This document shows, piece after piece, positions 40,425 through 52,084 of a stretch of DNA of 64,000 nucleotides (positions are counted from its first letter, which is position 1; each line of letters begins with the position of its first letter). Origin of the DNA: Burkholderiales bacterium (GTDB lineage Bacteria; Pseudomonadota; Gammaproteobacteria; Burkholderiales; Burkholderiaceae_C); NCBI GenBank assembly GCA_028868825.1, contig JAGWTU010000017.1:38570-102569 (forward strand), written 5' to 3'. The notes under the pieces are model-generated. The model searched no databases. It saw only the letters and a list, made by a program, of their open reading frames with translations, and had not been told where the DNA came from. A program made the position numbers and the translations under genes.

Positions 40425-41327
40425 TCAAGGTCGCCGCGACGGAGCGGCCGCGGGCGCGCCGCTGCCGCGCATCGCGGCAAAGAACTCGCTGTTCGGGTCC
40501 AGCACCATCATGTCGCTCTTGCTGCGGAAGGTCGCGCGGTAGGCCTCGAGGCTGCGGTAGAACTTCGCGAACGCGGGGTCGCGGCCGAACGATTCGGCGT
40601 ACAGCGCCGAGGCTTTCGCATCGCCCTCGCCCTTGGTCTTCTGGGCATCGCGGTAGGCCTCGGCGACGATGACCTCGCGCTGGCGGTCGGCGTCGGCGCG
40701 GATCTTCTCGCCTTCGGCGCCGCCCTGCGAGCGCAACTCGTTGGCGACGCGCTTGCGTTCGCTCTCCATGCGGCGGTAGACCGAATCGGTGATGTCGGCG
40801 ACGAAATCGACGCGCTTGATGCGCACGTCGACGATCTCGATGCCGAAGGCCTTGGCCTCGTCGTTGAGGCGCTGCATCACGTCCTTCATGACCTTCTCGC
40901 GGTCGGTCGCGAGGACGCCGCCGACGCTGCGCTTGGTGATTTCCTCGTTGAAGGCGGCCTGGACGACCGGCGAGAGGCGGCTTTCGAGCGTGCGGAAATC
41001 GGTGCCGTTGTTGCGGATGAACTGGCGCGGTTCGGAAATGCGCCATTTCACGAGCCAGTCGATGACCAGGCTCTTCTTCTCGGCCGTGAAGATCGGCCGC
41101 GATTCGGGGCTGTCCAGCGTCTGCACGCGGTTGTCGAGGAAGACGACGTTCTGGACCGGCGGCGGCATCTTCACATGCAGCCCGGGTTCGGTGATGACTT
41201 CCTTGATTTCGCCCAGGGCGTAGACGACGCCGAACTGGCGCTGGTCGACGACGAACAGCGTGCTGGCGACGAGCATCAGCACGATCAGGATGCTGGCGAC
41301 GACGAGTCCGATGCGGTTCATGTTCAT
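40425..41327 (-). CDS. hflC: HflC, SPFH-domain protease modulator
   Basis: 300 aa. One N-terminal membrane helix (IGLVVASILIVLMLVASTLFVV), then the SPFH/PHB domain (VVDQRQFGVVYALGEI, GLHVKMPPPVQNVVFLD, IVDVRIKRVDFV) and a coiled-coil (EGEKIRADADRQREV). With HflK it forms a large ring around FtsH and limits its proteolysis. Start ATG 41327 (a second ATG lies 6 bases later). Seven bases after hflK. Confidence 0.96.
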   Translation of the reverse strand: MNMNRIGLVVASILIVLMLVASTLFVVDQRQFGVVYALGEIKEVITEPGLHVKMPPPVQNVVFLDNRVQTLDSPESRPIFTAEKKSLVIDWLVKWRISEPRQFIRNNGTDFRTLESRLSPVVQAAFNEEITKRSVGGVLATDREKVMKDVMQRLNDEAKAFGIEIVDVRIKRVDFVADITDSVYRRMESERKRVANELRSQGGAEGEKIRADADRQREVIVAEAYRDAQKTKGEGDAKASALYAESFGRDPAFAKFYRSLEAYRATFRSKSDMMVLDPNSEFFAAMRGSGAPAAAPSRRP

Positions 41328-41334
41328 GGCCCCC

Positions 41335-42594
41335 TCAACGCCCTTCGCGGTCACGGCCGCGCGCGTTGTCGCGTGAGCGGATGTCGACGCTCTGGGTCCC
41401 GCTCGGGTCGGACGGCGACTGCGTCGCCGAAGGCGCCGGCAGCACCGTCACCGGGGTCGATGCCGCGCTGTTGTTCTGCAGGTCGAGCAGCTTGTCCAGC
41501 GGCAGGTAGAGCAGGTTGTTGCCGGCATGGGTGTCGACGAGCACCTTGGTGACGTTCGAATAGATCTGCTGCATCGTTTCCAGGTAGAGCCGGTCGCGCG
41601 TGACGGCGGGCGCCTTCTGGTATTCGGCGACGACCGAGCGGAAGCGCTGCGCGTCGCCCTCGGCCTGGGCGATGACGCGCGCCTTGTAGCCCTGGGCTTC
41701 CTCGAGCAGGCGCGACGCGGTGCCGCGCGCCTTCGGTATGACGTCGCTGGCGTAGGCCTCGCCCTCGTTCTTCAGGCGGTCGCGGTCGGCACTGGCCTTG
41801 AACGCGTCGTTGAAGGCCGATTGCACGGCGTCGGGCACCTGCACGTTCTGCAGATTGACGTTGGAGACGACGATGCCGGCCTTCAGGCGGTCGAGCTGGG
41901 CCTGGATCGACTTGACGAGTTCGGCGGCGATGGCGTCGCGCTGCTCGTAGAGTACCTGGTCGACGCGGCTGCGGCCGACGATCTCGCGCACCGCCGATTC
42001 GGCGGCCTGCACGACGGCTTCGTCGGGATGGCTGTTGTTGAACAGGTAGTCGCGCGCATCGGCGCGCCGGTATTGCACCGTGAAGCGGATGTCGACGATG
42101 TTCTCGTCCTGCGTGAGCATCGACGAATCGCGCAGCCCGGTCGCCTGGATCACCGCATTGCGGCCGATCTCGACCGACTGCAGCTGGGTCACCGCGACGA
42201 TCTCGTGCGACTGGATCGGGTACGGCAGCCGCCACTGGAAGCCGGCGTCGATGGTGCCGCTGTACTTGCCGAAGGTCGTGATGACGGCGCGGTTGCCTTC
42301 CTGGACGATGAAGAAGCCGCTGCCCAGCCAGATCAGCAGCGCGACGACGGCGATGAGCGCGAAGCCGATGCCGGCGCTGCGCAGGTCGGGCTGGAACGGG
42401 CCGCCCGGCGGCGGTTCGTCGCCGCGCCCGCCGCTGCCGCCACCGCCGCTTCCTCCTCGATTGCCGAAGAGCTTGCCCAGCTTGCGGTTGAAATCGCGCC
42501 AGAGCTCGTCGAGGTCGGGCGGACCCTCGCCGCGATTGGCGTAGAGGTGGTCGCGCAGCCGGGCGATCAGCGTGGGGGTCGGACGTTCGGACAT
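41335..42594 (-). CDS. hflK: HflK, SPFH-domain protease modulator
   Basis: 419 aa. A short cytoplasmic N-terminus with a Gly-rich linker (GGSGGGGSGGRGDEPPPGG), one membrane helix (GFALIAVVALLIWLGSGFFIV), SPFH domain (VQEGNRAVITTFGKYSGTIDAGFQWRLP, VDIRFTVQYR) and a coiled-coil ending in a low-complexity tail. HflK/HflC surround FtsH. Start ATG 42594, 10 bases after hflX. Confidence 0.96.
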   Translation of the reverse strand: MSERPTPTLIARLRDHLYANRGEGPPDLDELWRDFNRKLGKLFGNRGGSGGGGSGGRGDEPPPGGPFQPDLRSAGIGFALIAVVALLIWLGSGFFIVQEGNRAVITTFGKYSGTIDAGFQWRLPYPIQSHEIVAVTQLQSVEIGRNAVIQATGLRDSSMLTQDENIVDIRFTVQYRRADARDYLFNNSHPDEAVVQAAESAVREIVGRSRVDQVLYEQRDAIAAELVKSIQAQLDRLKAGIVVSNVNLQNVQVPDAVQSAFNDAFKASADRDRLKNEGEAYASDVIPKARGTASRLLEEAQGYKARVIAQAEGDAQRFRSVVAEYQKAPAVTRDRLYLETMQQIYSNVTKVLVDTHAGNNLLYLPLDKLLDLQNNSAASTPVTVLPAPSATQSPSDPSGTQSVDIRSRDNARGRDREGR

Positions 42595-42604
42595 GCGTAG
42601 GGGC

Positions 42605-43825
<1,221 letters not shown>

Positions 43826-43849
43826 GGTCGGTGGGTCGCGCGCCGCCGC

Positions 43850-44095
43850 TCAGGGCTGCGCTTCGGCGGGGTCGTTGGCGTGGAAATTGACCGCACGGCT
43901 GGGCACGACGGTGGAGATCGCGTGCTTGTAGACCATCTGGGTCACCGTATTGCGCAGCAGAACCACGTACTGGTCGAACGATTCGATATGGCCTTGGAGC
44001 TTGATGCCGTTGACGAGGTAGATCGACACCGGCACATGTTCCTTGCGCAGCAGGTTGAGAAAGGGATCCTGCAAAAGTTGGCCTTTGTTGCTCAC
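43850..44095 (-). CDS. hfq: RNA chaperone Hfq
   Basis: 81 aa. Sm1/Sm2 core: [31 protein letters not shown] and [12 protein letters not shown]. It has the short C-terminal tail common in betaproteobacteria. It anneals small RNAs to mRNAs as a hexamer. 209 bases separate it from der. Confidence 0.97.
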   Translation of the reverse strand: MSNKGQLLQDPFLNLLRKEHVPVSIYLVNGIKLQGHIESFDQYVVLLRNTVTQMVYKHAISTVVPSRAVNFHANDPAEAQP

Positions 44096-44201
44096 GATAT
44101 GCTCCGTGTTGGATACGACGAGGTCCCCACGTTATCACAGGGACTCGAACGTCGCGCCGCGGTCCGGCGACCGCAGACTGGGGTTAAGAAGGTGCCCCGA
44201 A

Positions 44202-44250
44202 CCTGCCGCGGCGCGGCAGGCCCCCGAGGGGATTTTTCGAACTTGGGGGC
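44202..44250 (-). terminator. Hairpins between der and hfq
   Basis: A perfect 8-base stem (CCTGCCGC/GCGGCAGG, 44202-44220) and a nearby GCCCCC/GGGGGC pairing (44220-44250). They lie in the 209-base gap where der ends and the hfq operon must start anew. U tract weak. The rest of the gap (44096-44304) holds no gene that I can see. Confidence 0.4.
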
Positions 44251-44304
44251 GTCCCGGCGTTTCCTCAAGGGCCGTATTCGGTTCGGTCCCCGGGCGTGAG
44301 TTCC

Positions 44305-45642
44305 CTAAGTATCGAAAGGATTGTCGGCCGACCGCATTTCGATGCGCACCGGCGTGCCGACGAGCTTGAAATGCTCGCGCAACCGTCCCTCGAGATAACG
44401 TTTGTAGCTGTCGGTGACATGGTCGAGCGAGGTGCCGTGGATGACGACCAGCGGCGGATTCATGCCGCCCTGGTGCGCATAGCGCATCTTCGGGCGGAAA
44501 CGGCCCTCGCGGCGCGGCGCCTGGTGCTCGGCGGCCTCGTGGACCAGGCGCGTGAGCACCGGCGTGCTCATCTTGATCGTCGCCGAGGCGTGGGCCTGGA
44601 TGATCGCCTTCCACACGGCGCCCAGGCCCTGGCGCCGGATCGCCGAGATATGCATCACCGGCGCGTACTTGAGGAAGGCGAGCCGGCTCTCGATCGAGCG
44701 CTGCAGCGTCTGGCGCTGGTAGTCGTCGGTGGCGTCCCACTTGTTGACGGCGAGCACGACGGCGCGCCCCGATTCGAGGATGTAGCCGGCGATATGCGCG
44801 TCCTGGTCGCTGACGCCCTGGGTCGCGTCGAGCAGCAGCAGCACCACGTTGGCGTCGGCGATGGCCTGCAGCGTCTTCACGACCGAGAACTTCTCGATCG
44901 CCTCGAAGACCTTGCCGCGGCGGCGCAGCCCGGCCGTGTCGATGAGCTCGAAGCGGCGGCCGTCGCGCTCGAAGGGCACGTGGATGGCGTCGCGCGTCGT
45001 CCCGGGCTGGTCGAACGCGACGAGGCGCTCCTCGCCCAGCCAGGCGTTGATCAGCGTGCTCTTGCCGACGTTGGGGCGGCCGGCGACGGCCAGACGGATC
45101 GGCCGTTCGTCGTCGCCGGGGCCGGATCCATATTCCGGTTCCGGCTCGGCCGCGAAACCCTCGAGCGCCGCCTCGAGCAGGCTGCGCACGCCCTGGCCAT
45201 GCGAGGCCGAAACGGGATGCGGGTCGCCGATGCCGAGTTCGTGGAATTCGCCCAGCAGCGGCGAATCCTGCATGCCCTCGGCCTTGTTCGCCGCCAGCAG
45301 CACCTTCTTGCGCTGGCTGCGCAGGTAGGTCGCGATGTCGTGGTCCTGCGCCGAGAGTCCGCCGCGCGTGTCGACGACGAAGATCACGATGTCGGCCTCG
45401 GCCACCGCCTGGCGCGTCTGCTTGGCCATCTCGGCGACGACGCCGCTGGGCTTCTCGGGCTCGAAGCCGCCGGTATCGATGACGATGAATTCCTGCGACC
45501 CCAGCCGCGCGTCGCCGTAATGGCGGTCGCGGGTGAGGCCGGCGTAGTCGGCGACGATGGCGTCGCGGCTCTTCGTGATGCGGTTGAACAGCGTGGATTT
45601 GCCCACGTTGGGCCGGCCGACGATGGCGATGACCGGCTTCAT
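44305..45642 (-). CDS. der: Ribosome biogenesis GTPase Der (EngA)
   Basis: 445 aa with two tandem G domains. First: [13 protein letters not shown] at 8-20, DTGGFEP, NKAEG. Second: [37 protein letters not shown]; then a KH-like C-terminal domain ([22 protein letters not shown] region). It matures the 50S subunit. Start ATG 45642, 10 bases after bamB. Confidence 0.97.
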   Translation of the reverse strand: MKPVIAIVGRPNVGKSTLFNRITKSRDAIVADYAGLTRDRHYGDARLGSQEFIVIDTGGFEPEKPSGVVAEMAKQTRQAVAEADIVIFVVDTRGGLSAQDHDIATYLRSQRKKVLLAANKAEGMQDSPLLGEFHELGIGDPHPVSASHGQGVRSLLEAALEGFAAEPEPEYGSGPGDDERPIRLAVAGRPNVGKSTLINAWLGEERLVAFDQPGTTRDAIHVPFERDGRRFELIDTAGLRRRGKVFEAIEKFSVVKTLQAIADANVVLLLLDATQGVSDQDAHIAGYILESGRAVVLAVNKWDATDDYQRQTLQRSIESRLAFLKYAPVMHISAIRRQGLGAVWKAIIQAHASATIKMSTPVLTRLVHEAAEHQAPRREGRFRPKMRYAHQGGMNPPLVVIHGTSLDHVTDSYKRYLEGRLREHFKLVGTPVRIEMRSADNPFDT

Positions 45643-45652
45643 CGAGGCTCGC

Positions 45653-46780
45653 TCAATGCAGACGGAAGGCGTAGAGCCCGCCGTTGCGCGTCGCCACCAG
45701 CATCGTGCCGGCCTCGACGATGGGCGTGCCGACGACCGGCTTGCCGTTGGTCGACAGGCGCAACTGCAGTTCGCCGTTGGCGGCCGAGAGGAAGTGCAGA
45801 TAGCCCTCGTAGTCGCCGAAGACGACCGATGAGCCCAGCATCTGCGCGCCGCTGAGGCCGCGGTACAGCAGCTTGTCGCTCGTCCAGGCGACATTGCCGT
45901 TGGCGGTGTGCCAGGCGGTGATGCGGTCGCTGGCGTCGCCGCCGACGATGACGTCGGCATTGCCGGCCACGGCCTCGATGCCGCCGACGTTGTGCGACCA
46001 CAGCAGCTTGCCGGCGCTGGCGTCGACGCAGCCGACCGCGACCTGGAACGAGCGCACGCAGACCTTGTCGCCCAGGCGCACGACGGGGCCGACGAGATCG
46101 GCCAGACGCTCGACCTCGTTGGTGCCGCGCGGCGTGGCCACCGGGACCTCCCACAGGAGCTGGCCGTGCAGCGGCTCCAGCCCTGCCAGGCGCTGCGCCT
46201 GGCCGACGAGCAGCGTGTTGTGGAAGGCCGCGACGACGCCCGACTGCGCCAGCGTCAGCGCCTCGCCGGGGCGCACGAAGGACCACAGCCGGCGCCCGTC
46301 CTGGGCGTCGAAGGCGTACACGGCGCGGTCCACGCCCATCACGAAGACGCGCTCGCCGGCGACCAGCGGCGGCGTCACGACGGCCGCCGGGATGCTCTTG
46401 CGCCAGAGTTCCTTGCCCTTCGCATACACGACGACCTCGTTGGCGCGCGTGGCGACGCTGACATAGCGCCCGTCGCTGCCGACGCCGGCGGCGATGCCGC
46501 CCGGCACCTTGGTGCGCCAGAGCTCGGCGCCGTCGCTGGCGCGCAGCGCCAGCAGCTCACCCGAACCGGCGCCGACGAAGAAGGTGCCGTCCACCGCCGC
46601 CGCCACCATCGGGTAGTCGATGTTGTCGATAGCCTTGTGCCAGACCTCGTCGGCCTTGATGCGCGGCTCGAACTTCTGCAGCGGCGTCGGCTTGGGCTTG
46701 TCGGACGAGCAGGCGCCGAGCAGCGACATCGCCGCCACGAGCGCGGCGACGAGCGCGAAAGCGGCGCGGCGCTGCGTCAT
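45653..46780 (-). CDS. bamB: Outer-membrane assembly lipoprotein BamB
   Basis: 375 aa lipoprotein. The signal peptide ends in the lipobox LLGAC, the Cys being the lipid anchor. The rest is an eight-bladed PQQ-like propeller (repeats such as [49 protein letters not shown]). It binds BamA POTRA domains to aid barrel assembly. Start ATG 46780; the stop of yfgM overlaps it. Confidence 0.95.
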   Translation of the reverse strand: MTQRRAAFALVAALVAAMSLLGACSSDKPKPTPLQKFEPRIKADEVWHKAIDNIDYPMVAAAVDGTFFVGAGSGELLALRASDGAELWRTKVPGGIAAGVGSDGRYVSVATRANEVVVYAKGKELWRKSIPAAVVTPPLVAGERVFVMGVDRAVYAFDAQDGRRLWSFVRPGEALTLAQSGVVAAFHNTLLVGQAQRLAGLEPLHGQLLWEVPVATPRGTNEVERLADLVGPVVRLGDKVCVRSFQVAVGCVDASAGKLLWSHNVGGIEAVAGNADVIVGGDASDRITAWHTANGNVAWTSDKLLYRGLSGAQMLGSSVVFGDYEGYLHFLSAANGELQLRLSTNGKPVVGTPIVEAGTMLVATRNGGLYAFRLH

Positions 46781-47460
46781 CGGGCGGCCCCGGAGGCGGT
46801 GCCGGCGGCCGGCGCGGCATCCGGCGCCGCGCCCAGCGCGGTCAGCTTGGCTTCGATGAGGCGGCGGTACTCGACCTTCGCGTCCATCGTCTTCCAGGCT
46901 TCCTGATAGGCGGCGCGGGCCGCGTCCTTCTTGCCCTGGGCGAGCAGGATGTCGCCGCGGCGGTCGGCGATGAGGGCGCCGAAGGTCAGCGGCTTGGCCG
47001 CGTCCAGCGTCGCCAGCGCGGCGTCGTACTGCTTGGCGTCGGCCTGCATCGCCGCCAGGCGCAGCCGCGCGACGGTGCGGTACTCGTCCTCGGTGGCATG
47101 TTCGGCGACCCAGCTCAGCGTCGCCTTGGCGGCGTCGGCCTGGCCCTTGGCCGATTGCAGCTTCGCGGTGAGCATGCCGCCCTGCTCGGCCCAGGCGGTG
47201 CCGGGATAGCGGTCCTTGAGGTCGGCAAAGATATGGCCGGTCTTGTCGGCGTCGCCGCTGCCGGCGGCGCGATCCAGCGCCTCGAACATCGCCGCCGCCT
47301 GCGTCGCCTGGTTGCGCTGCCAGTATTGCCAGCCGTTCCAGGCGGCAAACGCCCCGAGCACGAGGATCAACACCCAGGTGATCAGGTTGCCCTGCTGCTT
47401 CCAGAAGGCCTTGAGGGCGTCGAGTTGCTCCTGCTCTTGCAGGTCGAGTTGTGTGGCCAT
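46777..47460 (-). CDS. YfgM/TPR protein, SecYEG-associated
   Basis: 227 aa. A cytoplasmic N-terminus (LQEQEQLDALKAFWKQQGN), one membrane helix (LITWVLILVLGAFAAW), then periplasmic TPR-like helices. YfgM helps secreted proteins pass from SecYEG to periplasmic chaperones with PpiD. Placement between hisS and bamB is the usual one in proteobacteria. Confidence 0.9.
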   Translation of the reverse strand: MATQLDLQEQEQLDALKAFWKQQGNLITWVLILVLGAFAAWNGWQYWQRNQATQAAAMFEALDRAAGSGDADKTGHIFADLKDRYPGTAWAEQGGMLTAKLQSAKGQADAAKATLSWVAEHATEDEYRTVARLRLAAMQADAKQYDAALATLDAAKPLTFGALIADRRGDILLAQGKKDAARAAYQEAWKTMDAKVEYRRLIEAKLTALGAAPDAAPAAGTASGAAR

Positions 47461-47486
47461 GGTCGGGGTGGCGGAAAAGTCCGCGA

Positions 47487-48821
47487 TTATGCTTGGTGGA
47501 GTTCGTGAGCCCAGGCCGCGGGGTCGGCGAGCGGACGGCAGATTTGTGACGCCGATGCATCGCGCAACGGTTTGATCGCGACCTCGCCCCGCGCCAGCTC
47601 GTCGGCGCCGAAGACCAGCGCGTAGCGCGCGCCGCTGGCATCGGCGCGCTTGAACTGCGATTTGAAGCTGCCCAGGCCTTCGCGGCCGGCGCCATGCATC
47701 AGCACTGCCAGGCCGGTGGCGCGCAGCGCCTCGCAGACCTGCATGGCGCCGGGCAGCGCCTCGGCCGTCGGCACGACGGCGTAGGCGTCGGGCAGCGCCG
47801 CGGGCGCGTCGAGCTTGAGCGCCTCGAGCAGCAGCAGCATGCGCTCGATGCCCATGCCCCAGCCGACGGCCGGCGCCGGCTTGCCGCCGAGTTGCTCGAT
47901 GAGGCCGTCGTAGCGGCCGCCGCCGCAGACCGTGCCCTGCGATCCGAGGTGGTCGGTGATCCACTCGAACACGGTCAGGTTGTAGTAGTCCATGCCGCGC
48001 ACGAGACGCGGGTTGACGCGGTACGGCAGGCCGACGGCGTCGAGCACGGCGCGCACGGCCCCCAAGTGCGCGAGCGAATCGGCGCCGAGGAAGTCGATCA
48101 ACTGCGGCGCCGACTCGACGACGGCCTGCATCGCCGGGTTCTTCGTGTCGAGGATGCGCAGCGGGTTGCTGTGCAGGCGTCGGCGCGCGTCCTCGTCGAG
48201 CAGTCCGGCATGGGCCTCGAAATGCGCGATCAGCGCCGCGCGATGCGCGAGACGCTCGTCGGCCTGGCCCAGGCTGTTGATCTCGAGCCGCACGTCGCGG
48301 CCCTCGACGAGGCCGAGGTCGCGCAGCAGCGCGCGGCACATCAGGATCTGCTCGGCGTCGACATCGGGGCCGGCATGGCCGAGCGCCTCGACGTCGATCT
48401 GGTGGAACTGGCGGTAGCGCCCCTTCTGCGGCCGCTCGTGGCGGAACACCGTCACGTGCGACCACACGCGCAGCGGACCGTTGTACAGCAGGTTGTGCTC
48501 GATCGTCGCGCGCACGATGCCGGCCGTGGCCTCGGGGCGCAGCGTCAGCTTGTCGCCGTTCATCGCGTCCTCGAAGGAATACATCTCCTTCTCGACGATG
48601 TCGGTCACCTCGCCGAGGCCGCGCACGAACAGCGCCGTCGGCTCGACGATGGGCGTGCGGATGTTCTGGTAGCCGTAGCGGGCCATCAAGGCGCGCACCT
48701 TGGCCTCGAACGACTCCCAGCGGGCCGATTCGCCCGGGAGGATGTCGTTCATGCCCTTCACCGCCGTCAGGGGCTGGTTGCGGGGCGCGCGCTGGGGCGC
48801 GGTCTGGGATGGTTCTGCCAT
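47487..48821 (-). CDS. hisS: Histidyl-tRNA synthetase
   Basis: 444 aa from ATG 48821, chosen because [18 protein letters not shown], the class II motif 1 region, follows soon. Motif 2 is [21 protein letters not shown], the histidine-specific stretch is [15 protein letters not shown], and motif 3 is [13 protein letters not shown]-terminal anticodon-binding domain follows. It charges tRNA-His. 46 bases after ispG. Confidence 0.97.
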   Translation of the reverse strand: MAEPSQTAPQRAPRNQPLTAVKGMNDILPGESARWESFEAKVRALMARYGYQNIRTPIVEPTALFVRGLGEVTDIVEKEMYSFEDAMNGDKLTLRPEATAGIVRATIEHNLLYNGPLRVWSHVTVFRHERPQKGRYRQFHQIDVEALGHAGPDVDAEQILMCRALLRDLGLVEGRDVRLEINSLGQADERLAHRAALIAHFEAHAGLLDEDARRRLHSNPLRILDTKNPAMQAVVESAPQLIDFLGADSLAHLGAVRAVLDAVGLPYRVNPRLVRGMDYYNLTVFEWITDHLGSQGTVCGGGRYDGLIEQLGGKPAPAVGWGMGIERMLLLLEALKLDAPAALPDAYAVVPTAEALPGAMQVCEALRATGLAVLMHGAGREGLGSFKSQFKRADASGARYALVFGADELARGEVAIKPLRDASASQICRPLADPAAWAHELHQA

Positions 48822-48867
48822 GTATGTTCGCTGGGGCGCGCCTGGGCGCCGAGGATCGGGAGCTGCG

Positions 48868-50181
48868 TCAATCGGCGGCTTGCGCCGCGCCGAACCGGCG
48901 TTCGATGTAGTTCTCGACGATCTGGTGGAATTCCTGCGCGATGCCCTCACCGCGCAGCGTCAGCACCTTCTCGCCGTCGATGAAGACCGGCGCCGCCGGC
49001 GCCTCGCCGGTGCCGGGCAGGCTGATGCCGATGTCGGCATGCTTGCTCTCGCCGGGGCCGTTGACGATGCAGCCCATCACCGCGACCTTGAGCGTCTCGA
49101 CGCCGGGGTAGCGCGCCTTCCACACCGGCATCTGGGCGCGCAGGAAATCGTCGATCTGCTTGGCCAGCTCCTGGAACGTCGTGCTCGTCGTGCGGCCGCA
49201 GCCGGGGCAGGCGGTGACGCTGGGGTTGAAGGTGCGCAGACCCAGCGACTGCAGGATCTCGAGCGCGACGACGACCTCCTGCGTGCGCGCCTCGCCCGGC
49301 TGCGGCGTCAGGCTGACGCGTATCGTGTCGCCGATGCCCTCCTGCAGCAGCACGCCCATCGCGGTGGCCGAGGCCACCGTGCCCTTGGTGCCCATGCCGG
49401 CCTCGGTGAGGCCGAGGTGCAGCGCGTAGTCGCAGCGCGCGGCCAGCGCGCGGTAGACGGCGATCAGGTCCTGCACGCCGCTGACCTTGCAGCTGATGAC
49501 GATCTGGTCGGGGTTCAGCCCGATCTCGCGCGCGAAGGCGGCCGAATCGAGCGCCGACTGCACGAGCGCGCGATACATCACCTGCTTGGCGTCGGCCGGG
49601 CGAGCGCGGCGCGCGTTCTCGTCCATCAGCTGCGCCAACAGCTCCTGGTCCAGGCTGCCCCAGTTGACGCCGATGCGCACGACCTTGTCCCAGCGCACGG
49701 CGGCCTCGACCATCTGGGCGAACTGGCGGTCGCGCTTGTCGCCCTTGCCGACATTGCCCGGGTTGATGCGGTACTTGGACAGCGCCGCGGCGCAGTCCGG
49801 ATGCTCGGTGAGCAGGGTGTGGCCGTTGTAGTGGAAGTCGCCGATCAGGGGCACGTCGATGCCCATGCGGTCGAGCTGCTCGCGGATCGCCGGCACGGCC
49901 CGGGCGGCCTCGGGCGTGTTGACGGTGATGCGCACCAGCTCCGAACCGGCGATGGCCAGCTCCTTGACCTGGATGGCGGTGCCGATCACGTCCACCGTGT
50001 CGGTGTTGGTCATCGACTGCACCCGCACCGGCGCGTCGCCGCCGATGGTGACCACGCGGCTGCCCCAGACCACCCGGGCCTGGAGGCTGCGGCGCGGCAG
50101 GGCCTCGCCCAGCGGGATCGGGCCGGCAGCGCCCAACGGCGCCGGGATGGCGGGGATCTCAGGGATCGCGGCTTGATTCAT
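48868..50181 (-). CDS. ispG: 4-hydroxy-3-methylbut-2-enyl-diphosphate synthase
   Basis: 437 aa. It has the TIM-barrel N-terminus ([36 protein letters not shown]) and the [4Fe-4S] cysteines CPGCGRT and CIVNGPGE. It reduces ME-cPP to HMBPP, the penultimate step of isoprenoid synthesis. The betaproteobacterial insertion between the barrel and cluster domains is present. The last ~60 codons near the 5' end differ in codon style from the rest of the gene. Confidence 0.96.
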   Translation of the reverse strand: MNQAAIPEIPAIPAPLGAAGPIPLGEALPRRSLQARVVWGSRVVTIGGDAPVRVQSMTNTDTVDVIGTAIQVKELAIAGSELVRITVNTPEAARAVPAIREQLDRMGIDVPLIGDFHYNGHTLLTEHPDCAAALSKYRINPGNVGKGDKRDRQFAQMVEAAVRWDKVVRIGVNWGSLDQELLAQLMDENARRARPADAKQVMYRALVQSALDSAAFAREIGLNPDQIVISCKVSGVQDLIAVYRALAARCDYALHLGLTEAGMGTKGTVASATAMGVLLQEGIGDTIRVSLTPQPGEARTQEVVVALEILQSLGLRTFNPSVTACPGCGRTTSTTFQELAKQIDDFLRAQMPVWKARYPGVETLKVAVMGCIVNGPGESKHADIGISLPGTGEAPAAPVFIDGEKVLTLRGEGIAQEFHQIVENYIERRFGAAQAAD

Positions 50182-50199
50182 CTCAGGGCTCCCCTGCGC

Positions 50200-51162
50200 T
50201 TACTTCAGTTCGAGGCGCGCAATGTTGTCGCGCGTAAACGGTGCCAGATCCACCACAGTGCCGCGCAGGATCACGCGCGTGCCCACGGCGTTGCCGATCT
50301 TGAGCTTGATGGGCATCGCGCCATCCAGGCCCACCGCCTCGCCGGGCACCAGCATGCGCGACAGCAGCACACTTCCGACGCCGTCACGCACCTCGACCCA
50401 GGACTCCGCGCTGGTGCGCAGGACCACCGCCCCGGAGGCCGCCGCCGCGGGGGACGCTGCGTTCGGCTCGTCCTGCGGCGCGGAGAAGACGGTATCGACC
50501 ACCGCAGGCGGCACCGGCGGGGCGGACGCGCCGGCCGCGGCAGCGGATGCTGCGCCTGCCGCGGCAGCCGACGCCGGCAGGCCGGCGGCTGAGGCGGCCT
50601 GCGCCACCATCGCCACACCAGAGGCAGCCGCGTCGACCGCGCTGCTCGCGGCGGCGGCGGCCGACTCGGCCGCGCTGCCTCCCGCGGTACTGAAGAGCGT
50701 GCGCATCGGCGGGGCAAACCAGAACAGCAGCGCCGCCAGGATCAGCACGGCCGGAGCGATCACCGTCAAGCGCAGCCACTCGGGTGAGCCGCCGCCGATC
50801 ATCCGGCTGACCGGCTCGCGGTAGGGCGTGGCCAGGCCGCGCGAGACGTTTTCGAGCTTCTGCGGCGGCGGCAGCGCGCTGGGCAACGCAGCGAGTACCG
50901 GCTGCGGGTCGAGGCCGAGCTGGCGCGCCACCGCCATCGCCAATCCGCGCACGAAGGCGGTGCCCGGCAGGTCATCCAGGCGGTCGTCCTCCAGCGCCTC
51001 GAGCTTGCGCACCGGCACCTTCAGCAGCAGCGCCAGCTGATCCAGGTCGAGGCCCTGGGCCTCGCGGGCACGGCGCAGCATCGCGCCGGCGGACTCGAAC
51101 TGCGCCGCCTCACCCGGCTCGGCGGGCGCAGCGGGGGTCAGATTCGGGTCGGCATCACTCAT
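50200..51162 (-). CDS. RodZ-like HTH membrane protein
   Basis: 320 aa from ATG 51162, with AAGGA 8 bases ahead. Cytoplasmic HTH (about residues 18-85, AMLRRAREAQGLDLDQLALLLKVPVRKLEALE), a single membrane helix (LTVIAPAVLILAALLFWFA), an Ala/Ser/Pro-rich linker of about 90 residues, and a C-terminal DUF4115 domain (RTSAESWVEVRDGVGSVLLSRM, IKLKIGNAVGTRV). This is the RodZ layout, a cell-shape protein that links MreB to the wall machine. The linker is unusually long and repetitive. Confidence 0.88.
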   Translation of the reverse strand: MSDADPNLTPAAPAEPGEAAQFESAGAMLRRAREAQGLDLDQLALLLKVPVRKLEALEDDRLDDLPGTAFVRGLAMAVARQLGLDPQPVLAALPSALPPPQKLENVSRGLATPYREPVSRMIGGGSPEWLRLTVIAPAVLILAALLFWFAPPMRTLFSTAGGSAAESAAAAASSAVDAAASGVAMVAQAASAAGLPASAAAAGAASAAAAGASAPPVPPAVVDTVFSAPQDEPNAASPAAAASGAVVLRTSAESWVEVRDGVGSVLLSRMLVPGEAVGLDGAMPIKLKIGNAVGTRVILRGTVVDLAPFTRDNIARLELK

Positions 51163-52081
51163 CGAACTTTCCTTGCTCATACGCGGCCGTCTCGCGCGCG
51201 TTCGGGAAGCGGGAACGCAGCTGCTGGGCCCATTCCTCGGCAGCAGCCAGGTTGCCCCGCTTGCGCTCGATGCGCGCGGCCAGCCAGAGGGTCTGCGCGT
51301 TCACGCGCTCAGGGACCTGGTTGACACGCTGCAGGTAGAAGCGCGCCCGGTCGGTGTCGCCGCGGCGCAGCAGCACCTCGGCCAGATTGAAGGCGGTGGT
51401 GGGGTTGCCGGCGTCGAGCTCGTAGCTGCGCAGCAGCAGGCGCTCGGCGGCCACCAGGTCGCCCGCGGCCGCTTCGCACACGCCCTGAGCCAGCAGCGTC
51501 TTGCTCGGCTCGCGGTACTGCGGCACCGCCAGCGCGGCGGTGAAGCGGCTGCGCGCCTCAGCAAAGCGGCGCTGGCGGCAGAGGAACCAGCCGTGGTTGT
51601 GCAGCGTGTCGGCATCGGCCGGTGCAATGGACAGCGCCCGGCGGAAACTCTCGTCGGCCAGCGCCACCTCGCCCAGGCTGGCGTAGATCAGCCCGCGCAG
51701 GTTGTAGGCGCCGACGTTCTCGGGGTCGACCTGCAGCGCGCGCTTGACTTCATCCAGCGCAGTGACCGCCTGGCCCTGGGCAAAGTAAGCCGAGGCCAGC
51801 TCCAGGCGAATGCGCGCGCGCTTGGCCAGTTCGGTCTCGTCGGAGGCGGTCACGAGGTCCCCGCGGCTGCCTGACGCGCCCCCTCCGGAGCCGACGCTGC
51901 TGCCCACGTTCGACACCACAGCCGGCGGCTCCGGCGTCGGCGGCGCGCCAGTCCCGCCCTCGGGCGCCGACACGCAGGCACTGAGCACGCAGGCTGCCAG
52001 CCCGGCGGTGCTCAGCACGCTCGGCCACCTCGGCAACCTCGGCAGCATCGAGCGCACCCGGGCGAACAAGAGCTCGGCCAT
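51155..52081 (-). CDS. pilF: Type IV pilus pilotin lipoprotein PilF/PilW
   Basis: 308 aa. Lipobox LSAC near residue 36, a Ser/Gly-rich linker, then about six TPR motifs (ASAYFAQGQAVTALDEVKRAL, AYNLRGLIYASLGEVALAD, TLHNHGWFLCRQRRFAEA, FNLAEVLLRRGDTDRA). PilF helps PilQ secretin assemble in the outer membrane. The rlmN-pilF-rodZ-ispG order is conserved in proteobacteria. It overlaps rodZ by 8 bases. Confidence 0.9.
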   Translation of the reverse strand: MAELLFARVRSMLPRLPRWPSVLSTAGLAACVLSACVSAPEGGTGAPPTPEPPAVVSNVGSSVGSGGGASGSRGDLVTASDETELAKRARIRLELASAYFAQGQAVTALDEVKRALQVDPENVGAYNLRGLIYASLGEVALADESFRRALSIAPADADTLHNHGWFLCRQRRFAEARSRFTAALAVPQYREPSKTLLAQGVCEAAAGDLVAAERLLLRSYELDAGNPTTAFNLAEVLLRRGDTDRARFYLQRVNQVPERVNAQTLWLAARIERKRGNLAAAEEWAQQLRSRFPNARETAAYEQGKFDE

Positions 52082-52084
52082 CCC

